A DNA stretch of 64,000 bases from Candidatus Poribacteria bacterium. GTDB lineage: Bacteria > Poribacteria > WGA-4E > WGA-3G. The position numbers and the translations under genes were made by a program. The stretch spans positions 1-64,000 of the forward strand of contig JAPOQK010000005.1 in assembly GCA_026710795.1 (NCBI GenBank). The letters run 5' to 3'. Position 1 is the first letter of the stretch. Every line of letters starts with the position of its first letter. Positions 17,456 through 29,508 of the stretch are shown one piece after another. The notes below the pieces were generated by a model that searched no databases, was not told the origin of the DNA, and saw nothing but the letters and a program-made list of their open reading frames with translations.

Positions 17456-18385
17456 ATGAATGATAACGCAATCGTCCAAACAGAAAACCTAACAAAATGG
17501 TACGGTGAAGTCATGGGTGTGAACGATGTCACATTAACCATTCACCCCGGCATTACAGGTTTGCTTGGTCCGAACGGCGCAGGTAAAACCAGCCTCCTCA
17601 AATTAATGACTGGTCAACTCAAACCCAACATGGGTATCATCACTGTCCTAAACCAACCTGTCTGGAACAACTATATGCTCACACAGCGAGTCGGCTATTG
17701 TCCAGATATTGAATTAGCATACCAATTTATGACAGGTTTTGAGTTCGTCACTTTTTTCGCAACGTTGAGTGGATATCAAAGAGCAGAAGCGGAAAATCAA
17801 AGTATGAAAGTCCTTGAAACGGTGGATATGGTTTCGGCAGCAGAGAAACCGATTGGATCCTACAGCAAAGGGATGCGTCAACGTATTAAACTCGCACAAG
17901 CACTTGTGCATGAGCCAGAACTCCTTTTTTTAGATGAACCACTTACTGGACTTGACCCGATCGGAAGACGGCATGTCATAAATCTCCTCGCTAAACTTGA
18001 AGAACAAGGGATTAGCATTGTAGTCTCAAGCCATATACTCTATGAAATAGAAGCGATGACAGAAACTATCCTACTCATTCATCAAGGACGAATTCTTGCT
18101 GAGGGAACTATCTCAGATATTCGCGAACTGATTGATGAACACCCGCACAAAGTCTACTTAAGTGCTGACGATCCGCGCCGTTTAGCCCAAATCTGTCTGC
18201 CGTTTGAAGATATTCTCAGCGTTACTTTCGGTGATGAAGCAGGGGATGTTATCATTGAAACAGCAAAACCGGATGCTTTTTACGCACGACTCCCCGAAAT
18301 CCTCATTGAAAACGAGTTGAATGTCTCTCAACTCTATTCACCTGACGACAATTTATCCGCTGTCTTCAAGTATCTGGTTGGGTAG
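17456..18385 (+). CDS. ABC-2 type transporter ATP-binding protein
   Basis: 309 aa. Walker A GPNGAGKTS (residues 38-46), Q-loop near VGYCPDIE, signature YSKGMRQRIKLAQAL, Walker B LLFLDEPLTGLDP and switch His in VVSSHILYE. The ~80-residue C-terminal extension after the ATPase core is typical of CcmA/NatA-like ABC-2 ATPases. No cognate permease is adjacent inside this window (the next gene is a sigma factor fusion); the membrane protein at 14501 is the nearest candidate partner. Confidence 0.9.
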   Translation: MNDNAIVQTENLTKWYGEVMGVNDVTLTIHPGITGLLGPNGAGKTSLLKLMTGQLKPNMGIITVLNQPVWNNYMLTQRVGYCPDIELAYQFMTGFEFVTFFATLSGYQRAEAENQSMKVLETVDMVSAAEKPIGSYSKGMRQRIKLAQALVHEPELLFLDEPLTGLDPIGRRHVINLLAKLEEQGISIVVSSHILYEIEAMTETILLIHQGRILAEGTISDIRELIDEHPHKVYLSADDPRRLAQICLPFEDILSVTFGDEAGDVIIETAKPDAFYARLPEILIENELNVSQLYSPDDNLSAVFKYLVG

Positions 18386-18506
18386 ATTATCACACATGCC
18401 AGAATATCTATATCTTTTCCAGAATTATGTAACCTTTCCACATTAAACCCGCGTCATTATGTATTGATAGAACATTAAGAAATCTTCCACTTTCTTGAGG
18501 TGTCTG

Positions 18507-22640
<4,134 letters not shown>

Positions 22641-22680
22641 ATATGTCCAATACATATCCAAAATAAATTCCATTTTTAAT

Positions 22681-22709
22681 TTGACACATACAAATAGATA
22701 CTATATAAT
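22681..22709 (+). promoter_or_regulatory. Perfect sigma-70 consensus promoter of putative RNA copy A
   Basis: TTGACA (22681-22686), 17-bp spacer, TATAAT (22704-22709). Exact consensus at both hexamers with optimal spacing, repeated in the homologous locus at 62242-62270. The flanking bases are also conserved between the two loci. Confidence 0.8.
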
Positions 22710-22715
22710 TAACAC

Positions 22716-23030
22716 ATGTTTAGAATGTAGTCCTATATCGATAACACGTGTTTGGATACTCAAAAAGAGGTTAGGTTCCCTGATGAAGCGACAATTCGTG
22801 AACACAAACTTTACAGCCACAATGTGCGACAATTTCCGAAGGTAAGATTGAGTGAAACAAACAAAAATGGGGCAGAAAAAAAATGCTAAAATCGCGTCAC
22901 TTTCCTTGTCCAGACTGGATTCAAAACGTCACAGTGACGTGCAAAAGGTCACATTTAAAACACATAGGAATGGTATTAAACGGGTATCTGTCTTTACACT
23001 ACATTCTGAGGTTCAGAAAACAGAATGAAA
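22716..23030 (+). ncRNA. Putative structured small RNA, copy A
   Basis: The 5' end is inferred at about 7 nt after the -10 box; the 3' end is uncertain. The first ~65 nt and a core at 22892-22961 are conserved with copy B (62277-62640), while the middle diverges. The core starts TCGCGTCAC, continues with TTCCTT and GACTG, and then has CGTCACAGTGACG, which folds on itself and can also pair with flanking GTCAC motifs. A hairpin CATTCTG/CAGAATG lies at 23002-23027. No open reading frame with a ribosome-binding site fits. It does not show the hallmarks of tmRNA, RNase P or SRP RNA that I can check by eye; a 6S-like RNA or a lineage-specific RNA are options. Confidence 0.5.
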
Positions 23031-23109
23031 TATAGTCTTGAAACCGATCCAACAAGAGAAAAGTAATATCCATGCCAATAACTTTACGCACTCACAAAGA
23101 TTAATTTGC

Positions 23110-23138
23110 TTGACAAATTCAACGAAAACCTATTTAAT
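23110..23138 (+). promoter_or_regulatory. Sigma-70 promoter for the RidA gene
   Basis: TTGACA (23110-23115), 17-bp spacer, TTTAAT (23133-23138), about 70 bp before the RidA start. Its presence means the upstream RNA locus need not be the 5' leader of this gene. Confidence 0.6.
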
Positions 23139-23211
23139 AATAAAGGTTATTCTAACCAATCGTGATTGTTACACCATTAAATATGAACTTATTCGGGAGA
23201 TATAAAATTAG

Positions 23212-23673
23212 ATGAAAATAGAGAAACGGCTTGAAGAATTAGGGATCGAATTACCAGAACCTGCAATACCCGTAGCAAATTACGTTACCACAGTTCAAAC
23301 AGGAAATCTTGTCTTCACATCTGGACATGGACCCGGCACAGGTGAGGGCAAAATCTATAAAAGCCAACTCGGCACAGATGCCACCATTGAAGAGGGATAT
23401 GAATCTGCACGTCAAGTTGGACTCGGATTAATAAGTACACTCAAACATGCGTTAGGCGATCTGGATCGGATCAAACGCGTTGTGAAGGTAGTCGGTTTTG
23501 TCAATTCTTCTGCAGATTTCACTGATCAACCTGCTGTCGTCAACGGTGTATCAGATCTACTTGTTGAAGTATTTGGTGATAAAGGCAAGCATGCACGTTC
23601 TGCTGTTGGCATGGTGCAATTACCCGGTGGTATACCTGTTGAAGTCGAAATGGTCGTAGAAATTGAAGACTAA
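23212..23673 (+). CDS. RidA/YjgF-family enamine/imine deaminase-like protein
   Basis: 153 aa, typical for the larger RidA subgroup that starts IEKRLEELGIELP. TSGHGPGTGEG and the end ARSAVGMVQLPGGIPVEVE carry the family signature, including the Arg that holds the substrate carboxylate. RidA hydrolyses reactive enamines/imines from PLP enzymes; in this subgroup the substrate is less certain. It lies 22 bp before fabV. Confidence 0.85.
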   Translation: MKIEKRLEELGIELPEPAIPVANYVTTVQTGNLVFTSGHGPGTGEGKIYKSQLGTDATIEEGYESARQVGLGLISTLKHALGDLDRIKRVVKVVGFVNSSADFTDQPAVVNGVSDLLVEVFGDKGKHARSAVGMVQLPGGIPVEVEMVVEIED

Positions 23674-23695
23674 CCCTTAGAAAAGAAGGATAATA

Positions 23696-24889
23696 ATGGC
23701 AGTTCAAATTGTCAAACCACGGATTCGTGGTTTTATCTGTACAAACGCGCATCCTGTTGGTTGTCAAACAAACGTTCAAAACCAGATACAACAAATTAAA
23801 GAGAACGCTCCGATCAAAGAGACAGGTTTGAACGCACTTGTTGTTGGTGCATCAACTGGGTATGGACTCGCTTCTCGCATTGCGTTAACATGGGGATACG
23901 GGGCAAAAACGTTGGGACTTCTCTATGAACGTCCCGCAGATGAACGCCGCACTGCATCAGCAGGTTATTACAATACCGTCGCATTCCATCAAAATGCACA
24001 ACAGGATGGATTTTTAGCAGAAAGCCTTAACGGGGATGCCTTTTCAGATGATGTGAAGCAAGATGCCATCGCACAACTCAAAGCAAATTTTGGCAAAATA
24101 GGTATTCTTGTTTATAGCATCGCTGCACCACGCCGAACCCATCCACGCACTGGTGAAACACATAATTCTGAGTTGAAACCGATTGGTGAACCGTATACAG
24201 GGAAAACCATTGACCTGAGCAATGAAGTCGTTGCACCTGTAACAATAGAACCTGCAACTGACAAAGAAATCGCTGATACGATCGCTGTGATGGGTGGTGA
24301 AGATTTGGAGATGTGGGTTGATGCGTTAGCAGATGCCGAATTGCTTGCCCCAAAGGTTACAGTTGTTGCATATACCTATATCGGCAGTTCCTTAACGTGG
24401 TCTATCTACAAGGATGGCACAATCGGCAAGGCAAAGGACGACCTGAAAACACGTGTTGACGCACTGGATGAAAGACTTTCAAATCAGTTCGGTGGTAATG
24501 CGTATATATCGGTAAACAAAGCTGTCGTTACGCAAGCCTCCGCGGCAATACCTGTTGTACCGCTTTACATCAGTATCCTTTATGATATTATGAACGCGAA
24601 AGGTATAAATGAAGCACCGATTGGACAGATGCAGCGGTTATTCTCAGAACATCTCGGTCCTGAACTAACACCGCAACTTGATAGTGATCGTTACATTCGG
24701 TTAGATGACAGAGAATTACGGCAGGATATTACCGATGCGGTCACTGAACGGTGGGAAAAAATTGATACTGACAATTTTCATGAACTCTCTGATTACGCTG
24801 ACTACAGACGTCGCTTCCGAAACCTCTTCGGTTTTGAGGTAGAGGGTGTTGACTACGATGAAGCAGTAGAGACAGAAGTGACATTCTAA
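23696..24889 (+). CDS. fabV: Enoyl-[ACP] reductase FabV
   Basis: 397 aa, the expected length for the long SDR-type enoyl reductase. The start PRIRGFICTNAHPVGC and the nucleotide-binding VVGASTGYGLASRIA are diagnostic. The catalytic pair Y238-x8-K247 (YKDGTIGKAK) is intact, as is YSIAAPRRTHP. It reduces trans-2-enoyl-ACP (or -CoA) in fatty acid elongation. FabV is intrinsically tolerant of triclosan in other bacteria. AAGGA precedes ATG. Co-directional with RidA. Confidence 0.96.
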   Translation: MAVQIVKPRIRGFICTNAHPVGCQTNVQNQIQQIKENAPIKETGLNALVVGASTGYGLASRIALTWGYGAKTLGLLYERPADERRTASAGYYNTVAFHQNAQQDGFLAESLNGDAFSDDVKQDAIAQLKANFGKIGILVYSIAAPRRTHPRTGETHNSELKPIGEPYTGKTIDLSNEVVAPVTIEPATDKEIADTIAVMGGEDLEMWVDALADAELLAPKVTVVAYTYIGSSLTWSIYKDGTIGKAKDDLKTRVDALDERLSNQFGGNAYISVNKAVVTQASAAIPVVPLYISILYDIMNAKGINEAPIGQMQRLFSEHLGPELTPQLDSDRYIRLDDRELRQDITDAVTERWEKIDTDNFHELSDYADYRRRFRNLFGFEVEGVDYDEAVETEVTF

Positions 24890-24943
24890 GAATTGAAACT
24901 TGTTTAGTAAACAGATTGCACGTTAGATTCGGGATGGTATCGT

Positions 24944-25270
24944 GTGGATTTACAAACTATCCGTGAGAGAGTTCAAAATGGTAACTATCTTGTCAAAAAA
25001 CATGCAATTCTGCATGCTCAAAAGGAAGGTTTTCAAGTTAAACACATGGTAGAAGTAATCCTCAATGGGAGAATAATTGAAACATATCCAGATGATCAAC
25101 GAGTATTGATTTGTGGACGTTCTACTTTACTGAAAAACATTGTGGTTTATCTACATGTTGTGTGTGAATATGCGGATCCAATTTATATTGAGTTTGTGAC
25201 TGCTTACATCCCCGATGAGAATCAGTGGCAATTTCCTCCGTTTTCCCGATTAAGACTTAGAAGGAGATAA
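24944..25270 (+). CDS. DUF4258 protein, toxin-like
   Basis: 108 aa starting at GTG. The pattern YLVKKHAILHAQKEGF, IETYPDDQRVLICGR and the late Tyr/Glu strand fit DUF4258, a small BECR/RelE-like fold found next to small zinc-finger proteins. The next gene begins 3 bp after the stop. Known: DUF4258 with a YgiT-type partner is a common toxin-antitoxin-like pair. Inferred: the toxin of a type II pair; no RNase activity can be shown from the sequence. Confidence 0.72.
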   Translation: MDLQTIRERVQNGNYLVKKHAILHAQKEGFQVKHMVEVILNGRIIETYPDDQRVLICGRSTLLKNIVVYLHVVCEYADPIYIEFVTAYIPDENQWQFPPFSRLRLRRR

Positions 25271-25273
25271 CCT

Positions 25274-25537
25274 ATGACACCGAAGCCACCTCCAATTTGT
25301 GCAGAACATAACAAACAAAAAGAATGGCGGCAAACGGAATTCAGCTATAACGAAAATGGAATTACAATTCGTATTCCGAACGTCTATGCTTGGGTTTGTC
25401 CAGAAGATGGTGAAGCATCATTCACACATGAGACTGCCGACGAATTGATTGTAGTATTGCGCGATTTCGTTGAAGCTGCCAAGCGTGCCAAAGAGAGGCG
25501 GTCTGTTTTCACTGAATATGTTGTCGCTGTTGAATAA
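25274..25537 (+). CDS. YgiT/MqsA-type small protein, antitoxin-like
   Basis: 87 aa with two putative metal-ligand pairs: CAEH near the N-terminus and CPEDGE mid-protein, where YgiT proteins normally have CxxC pairs. It overlaps in expression with the DUF4258 gene (AAGGAG lies at the stop of that gene, 3-bp gap). The C-terminal half is helical (DELIVVLRDFVEAAKRAKER). No DNA-binding Xre domain is attached, unlike MqsA. Confidence 0.65.
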   Translation: MTPKPPPICAEHNKQKEWRQTEFSYNENGITIRIPNVYAWVCPEDGEASFTHETADELIVVLRDFVEAAKRAKERRSVFTEYVVAVE

Positions 25538-25590
25538 ACTTTTCTTTTAAGGTGAAATTATAAACAATACCTGAAAATAAGGAGAAACTT

Positions 25591-26313
25591 ATGGCACAAC
25601 CTTTTGTTACAGTTTGGAACGAATTTAGACACGAAAAAACGAATGAAGCTATCAAAAAATTATATCCCAAAGGTATTCATAATGCAATTGCCGATGGGTT
25701 AAGCGAACACGGAATTGAAACCTTGACTGCTACGTTAGATGAGCCTGAACACGGACTAACTGACGAAGTGCTTGAAAAAACGGACGTGTTGATATGGTGG
25801 GGACATGCCGCACACGGTGCCGTTGAAGACGCAATCGCTGATAAGGTAAAAGCACGGGTACTGCAAGGTATGGGACTTATCGTCTTACATTCTGGACACT
25901 ATTCTAAGCCGTTTATCCGTTTGATGGGAACATCTTGTAGCTTGAAATGGCGTGAGGCAGCGGAAAAGGAACGAATCTGGGTGATAGAACACGGACATCC
26001 AATTGTCGAAGGACTTGACGAGTACTTTGAAATTGAGCATGCCGAAATGTATGGTGAACCGTTTGACATTCCTGAACCCGACACGCTTGTTTTCATCAGT
26101 TGGTTCCCCGGTGGTGAAGTGTTCCGTAGCGGTTGTTGCTACTACCGCGGCAGAGGAAAGATATTCTATTTCCGTCCCGGTCATGAAACATATCCAATTT
26201 ATTACGACGAAAACGTCCGTCGTGTGATAGCAAACGCATCACGTTGGGCAGCCCTCGGAGATGCACCAAAACCTGTTTTTGGACATTCACAACCCTTAGA
26301 ACCGTTAGAATAG
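25591..26313 (+). CDS. ThuA-domain protein
   Basis: 240 aa with the glutamine-amidotransferase-like ThuA fold. [34 protein letters not shown] and [16 protein letters not shown] are family hallmarks. AAGGAG precedes ATG. ThuA is linked to trehalose/disaccharide conversion and often sits among sugar oxidoreductases; the exact reaction is unsettled. Confidence 0.85.
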   Translation: MAQPFVTVWNEFRHEKTNEAIKKLYPKGIHNAIADGLSEHGIETLTATLDEPEHGLTDEVLEKTDVLIWWGHAAHGAVEDAIADKVKARVLQGMGLIVLHSGHYSKPFIRLMGTSCSLKWREAAEKERIWVIEHGHPIVEGLDEYFEIEHAEMYGEPFDIPEPDTLVFISWFPGGEVFRSGCCYYRGRGKIFYFRPGHETYPIYYDENVRRVIANASRWAALGDAPKPVFGHSQPLEPLE

Positions 26314-26406
26314 AAGACAATAGAAAACAACATTAATTGACTCTATTCCTTCAAATTTATAACTTAAACTATAGTGAACTTTAGAATTAACAGGACATTT
26401 TGAGTT

Positions 26407-26470
26407 GTAGGAGGAAACTCCGATTCCCGACTATCAGTGAGTTTTGTCGCGATTCGGAGATCGCTCCTAC
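26407..26470. repeat. GTAGGAG palindromic repeat (family P2)
   Basis: GTAGGAG (26407-26413) pairs with CTCCTAC (26464-26470), with a second inner pairing CTCCGAT/ATTCGGAG. It belongs to the palindrome family that forms the core of the inverted-repeat elements at 563 and 31504, here without their ATACCATTTCT ends. It occupies the 268-bp gap before the PhyH gene. Confidence 0.65.
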
Positions 26471-26581
26471 AGAAATGTGTCTCTTTAATTTCAATGTTTA
26501 CCATAAATACAGAATGTGCTCCTATGTGGAAACTTGAGCTAATTTACCACTAACTCTTTTAACCTTAAATGGAGATGAACC

Positions 26582-27304
26582 ATGGAAGACAATAAAGCCA
26601 ATACCGCACAACTATTACAAGACGGTTATGTATTGATTGAAGGTGCATTGTCCCCTGAAGAGACCGAGAATATCCGTCAACGTGTAAATTACGCACGCGA
26701 ACAGGGTTGGGAAGAAGGATTGAACGCAGTTGGCAATATGTGGTTTGATTCTCTGCTTGACAGAGAGCCGGATACTTATACGCCACTTGTAGGACATCCA
26801 AGTGTTCGTCCATACCTTGAAGGACTAATGGGTAAGCAGTGTCAACTTCGTAGTCTACGTGCTCATATCAACCCGGGTCCATACTTACAGGAATGGCACA
26901 TGGACTTTTACGGTTACTGGCACGAAAAGCGATATGTAGAAGAACACCCGTTTGCTATGGCACCAGCCGGTATTAACACCACTTACTATTTTCAAGACAA
27001 CGGACCAGGTGATGGACACCTGAAGTTTGTAAAAAATGGACATATCAACGAGCCACCGAATCTTTATCCTTTAGATAGACCTAAATTTGAGGAATGGTGT
27101 GAGGCACAAGAACATGTTATATTGTACCCGAAAGCAGGGGATTGTGTCGTGTTCATCAACCACATGCCACACCAAGGTGCAAAGGAAAGAGACGATATGG
27201 AACGCAGCAATGTAGTGTGTCATTATCAGGTTACACCGATGTATGATGGTGTGTGGCATGTGTCACGTCCGCGTGGATATCAGGGCACCTTTCCGTTTGC
27301 TTAG
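26582..27304 (+). CDS. Phytanoyl-CoA dioxygenase (PhyH) family protein
   Basis: 240 aa. Fe ligands HxD in QEWHMDFYGYW, distal His in NHMPHQGAKERDD, and Arg in MERSNVVCHYQV. YFQDNGPGDGHLKFVKNGH is the typical mid-protein beta-hairpin. GGAGATGAACC precedes ATG. Substrate unknown. The nearest neighbours are a ThuA protein and a DUF1593 hydrolase, suggesting catabolism of a sugar-like or nucleoside-like compound. Confidence 0.86.
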   Translation: MEDNKANTAQLLQDGYVLIEGALSPEETENIRQRVNYAREQGWEEGLNAVGNMWFDSLLDREPDTYTPLVGHPSVRPYLEGLMGKQCQLRSLRAHINPGPYLQEWHMDFYGYWHEKRYVEEHPFAMAPAGINTTYYFQDNGPGDGHLKFVKNGHINEPPNLYPLDRPKFEEWCEAQEHVILYPKAGDCVVFINHMPHQGAKERDDMERSNVVCHYQVTPMYDGVWHVSRPRGYQGTFPFA

Positions 27305-27361
27305 AAATATATTCAAATGTTTCAAGCACAGGTGTGCTTTACATCCCAAGATGTTAAAAAA

Positions 27362-28426
27362 ATGAAGAATTTCAATTACTATCCCACAATAATAATCTTG
27401 CTTCTGTTTACAACTATTGCATTCGCGCAAGAGGGGAATATAGAACGCAAAGAAGATGGACATAACTCTATGAATAGACTTCGTGTAATCATGACATCGG
27501 ATTTTCCACCGATTGGTGTCGTCAAGGGTGGAAACGCACCCAACCATCAGAAAAGTGACCCCGATGATATGCAGTCAATGGTCCGCTTTCTATTGTATGC
27601 TAATGAGTTTGACATTGAAGCACTGATTGCTTCTTCGGGTACCTTTGCCAACATTGCCAAGAAACAACACATACTGGATGTGATTGACCGCTATGAAAAA
27701 GTATATGAGAATTTAAAAAAACATGACCCCTTGTATGCTACCCCGGACTATCTGCGTTCGGTTACTTTCCAAGGACGTAGCGGCACCTGGGGCAAAAAGG
27801 GAACTGTCAATATTGGTGAAGGAAAAGACAGTGAGGCTTCGGAGGCAATTATCCGCATCGTGGACAAACCCGATCCTCGCCCGGTCTATATTGGCATCTG
27901 GGGAGATTGCAGCGTTGTAGCGCAAGCAGTGTGGAAAGTCCAAAATACACGCAGTGCTGCCGACATAGAAACGTTCCTAAGCAAATTACGTATTCATCAA
28001 ATCGCTACCCAAGATGGCACGATTGGTTGGCTACGCGATAATTACCCAAAGGTATTCATCATTCATTCCAAAAAGACTTACCAAGGGATGTTCGGAGGAC
28101 GTGATCCGATTTCAAACCTTGCATGGGTCAACGAGAACATTCGCAAAAACCACGGACCTCTCTGCGACGTGTACCCGCACGAAGGGATGGGATGCACCGG
28201 TGTGTGTGAAGGGGATTCGCCTTCGTTCCTGTGGTTAGTTAGTGCTAACCGCGGATTGAACGATCCGGATGACCCAACCCAGGAAAGTTGGGGAGGACAA
28301 TTCAAGCGAGTCGCGAACACCAATCACTACGTTGATGGTCCCGGTACATCAAGCATCTCCAAGTGGCGTGCCGACTATCAGGCGGAGTTCAAGGAACGCG
28401 CAGATTGGTGTATAAGTCCCCCTTAG
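27362..28426 (+). CDS. Secreted DUF1593 nucleoside-hydrolase-like protein
   Basis: Taken from the ATG at 27362 (354 aa) so that the protein starts with a clean signal peptide (about residues 1-22, ending AFAQ); a longer frame from 27317 has no ribosome-binding site either. RVIMTSDFPP, SDPDDMQSMVRFLLYANEFDIEAL and IGIWGDCSVVAQAVW match the DUF1593 domain, which has the nucleoside-hydrolase fold with an Asp cluster for calcium (DPDD). Periplasmic or extracellular glycosidic-bond hydrolase by inference. Confidence 0.82.
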   Translation: MKNFNYYPTIIILLLFTTIAFAQEGNIERKEDGHNSMNRLRVIMTSDFPPIGVVKGGNAPNHQKSDPDDMQSMVRFLLYANEFDIEALIASSGTFANIAKKQHILDVIDRYEKVYENLKKHDPLYATPDYLRSVTFQGRSGTWGKKGTVNIGEGKDSEASEAIIRIVDKPDPRPVYIGIWGDCSVVAQAVWKVQNTRSAADIETFLSKLRIHQIATQDGTIGWLRDNYPKVFIIHSKKTYQGMFGGRDPISNLAWVNENIRKNHGPLCDVYPHEGMGCTGVCEGDSPSFLWLVSANRGLNDPDDPTQESWGGQFKRVANTNHYVDGPGTSSISKWRADYQAEFKERADWCISPP

Positions 28427-28543
28427 TGCTTCGTCCACTTTTATTTATGGTGCATTAACAATAGGGTGAGGTTTCTCATCCGACAACGAACAGATACCAT
28501 CAATTTAAAATGATCTGAACCTTAAACGAATTGGAGGACACTC

Positions 28544-29329
28544 ATGCATAAATTTGTAACTTGTCTGTGTGCTGTGTTTCTGATAGGGAGTTTACAGAAT
28601 GTCATCTCAGCTGCAGAACTGGAAGGGTTAGTTGTTTATTTTGCATTTGAAGCTGGCAAAGGTGAAACCGTCGAAGACCTGTCAGGGAAGGGAAACCATG
28701 GAGATTTAGAAGGTGATACTGACTGGGGTGATGGTAAGTTCGGTAATGGACTCAATTTTGGTGGAGAGAATGGAATTGTCCGAGTCAAACATAATAACGA
28801 CTTTGTATTTACCGAAGGTATCACCATTTGTGCGTGGATTCGTCCTACCTTGGTCGTAGGACCCGGCACATGGCAATTGATTGCTGCAAAAGGTCCCGAT
28901 GTAGACGAATTTTTTGAAATACTTCTACATCCGGATGGATACATCTGGATGGGTTGGAAATTAACAAATGGTCGTCAAGTTCCTGCAAAAAGTCCCGTTA
29001 AGATAGACAAAGATACATGGCAGCATGTTGCTGTTTCCTATCAAAGAAATGAATGGTGGACAGTATATCTTGATGGAGAGGTATTGATAGATCATCCAAA
29101 GCAAGATGCCAAATTAGTTCCTGTTGAATCACCTTTAATTATCGGAACTGAGGAACCGCTCAATTTAAACCGCTACTATAATGGCGATATGGATGAGTTT
29201 GCTCTCTTTGACCGTGGACTTACCCAAAAAGAGGTTCAAAGGATACAGGGTGGTATTGAGGATATATTAGCAGTTGAACCGACAGCGAAACTCTCCACAA
29301 CGTGGGGTAGTATTAAACAGAAGTATTAG
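28544..29329 (+). CDS. Secreted LamG/concanavalin-like domain protein
   Basis: 261 aa with a signal peptide (residues 1-24, ending VISAAE). One LamG_3 domain fills the protein: YFAFEAGKGETVEDLSGKGN, FVFTEGITICAWIRP, WQHVAVSYQRNEWWTVYLDG and YYNGDMDEFALFDRGLTQKE. GGAGGA precedes ATG. Such domains bind carbohydrate or protein; there is no attached catalytic module. It follows the DUF1593 gene by 117 bp. Confidence 0.88.
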   Translation: MHKFVTCLCAVFLIGSLQNVISAAELEGLVVYFAFEAGKGETVEDLSGKGNHGDLEGDTDWGDGKFGNGLNFGGENGIVRVKHNNDFVFTEGITICAWIRPTLVVGPGTWQLIAAKGPDVDEFFEILLHPDGYIWMGWKLTNGRQVPAKSPVKIDKDTWQHVAVSYQRNEWWTVYLDGEVLIDHPKQDAKLVPVESPLIIGTEEPLNLNRYYNGDMDEFALFDRGLTQKEVQRIQGGIEDILAVEPTAKLSTTWGSIKQKY

Positions 29330-29339
29330 CATTCATAGT

Positions 29340-29399
29340 GTGTCAAATTGACATCAGCAGCCGAAAGTTATATTAAGGCTAAAACTGCCAATTTGACAC
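29340..29399. promoter_or_regulatory. 11-bp inverted repeat upstream of dnaK
   Basis: GTGTCAAATTG (29340-29350) and CAATTTGACAC (29389-29399) are exact reverse complements 38 nt apart. They lie after the LamG stop and about 40 bp before a sigma-54-type promoter. Could be an activator site, or a weak terminator for the LamG gene (no U-run follows). Confidence 0.5.
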
Positions 29400-29436
29400 G
29401 GTTACTGTGTAAACCATTCAATCTAAGGGATTAAGG

Positions 29437-29453
29437 TTGGCACAGATATTGCA
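29437..29453 (+). promoter_or_regulatory. Sigma-54 (-24/-12) type promoter of dnaK
   Basis: TTGGCAC (29437-29443), 5 nt, TTGCA (29449-29453). The invariant GG and GC dinucleotides are exactly 10 bp apart, as sigma-54 holoenzyme requires. Expected transcription start is about 12 nt downstream, leaving a ~45-nt leader before ATG 29509. No CIRCE (HrcA) repeat is present. RpoN and an activator would have to be encoded elsewhere. Confidence 0.6.
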
Positions 29454-29508
29454 CTTATATTTATCATTAATATTGTAAAAGAATAGAATTAATAAATCGG
29501 AGATAAAA

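Noticed and set aside
16498..18385. PfkB kinase plus ABC ATPase as a sugar-uptake operon
   Set aside because: The ATPase is of the ABC-2 (export) type and there is no sugar permease or binding protein beside it.
22716..23211. Riboswitch or leader of the RidA-fabV transcript
   Set aside because: A separate promoter at 23110 serves that gene, and the homologous locus at 62242 precedes an unrelated gene.
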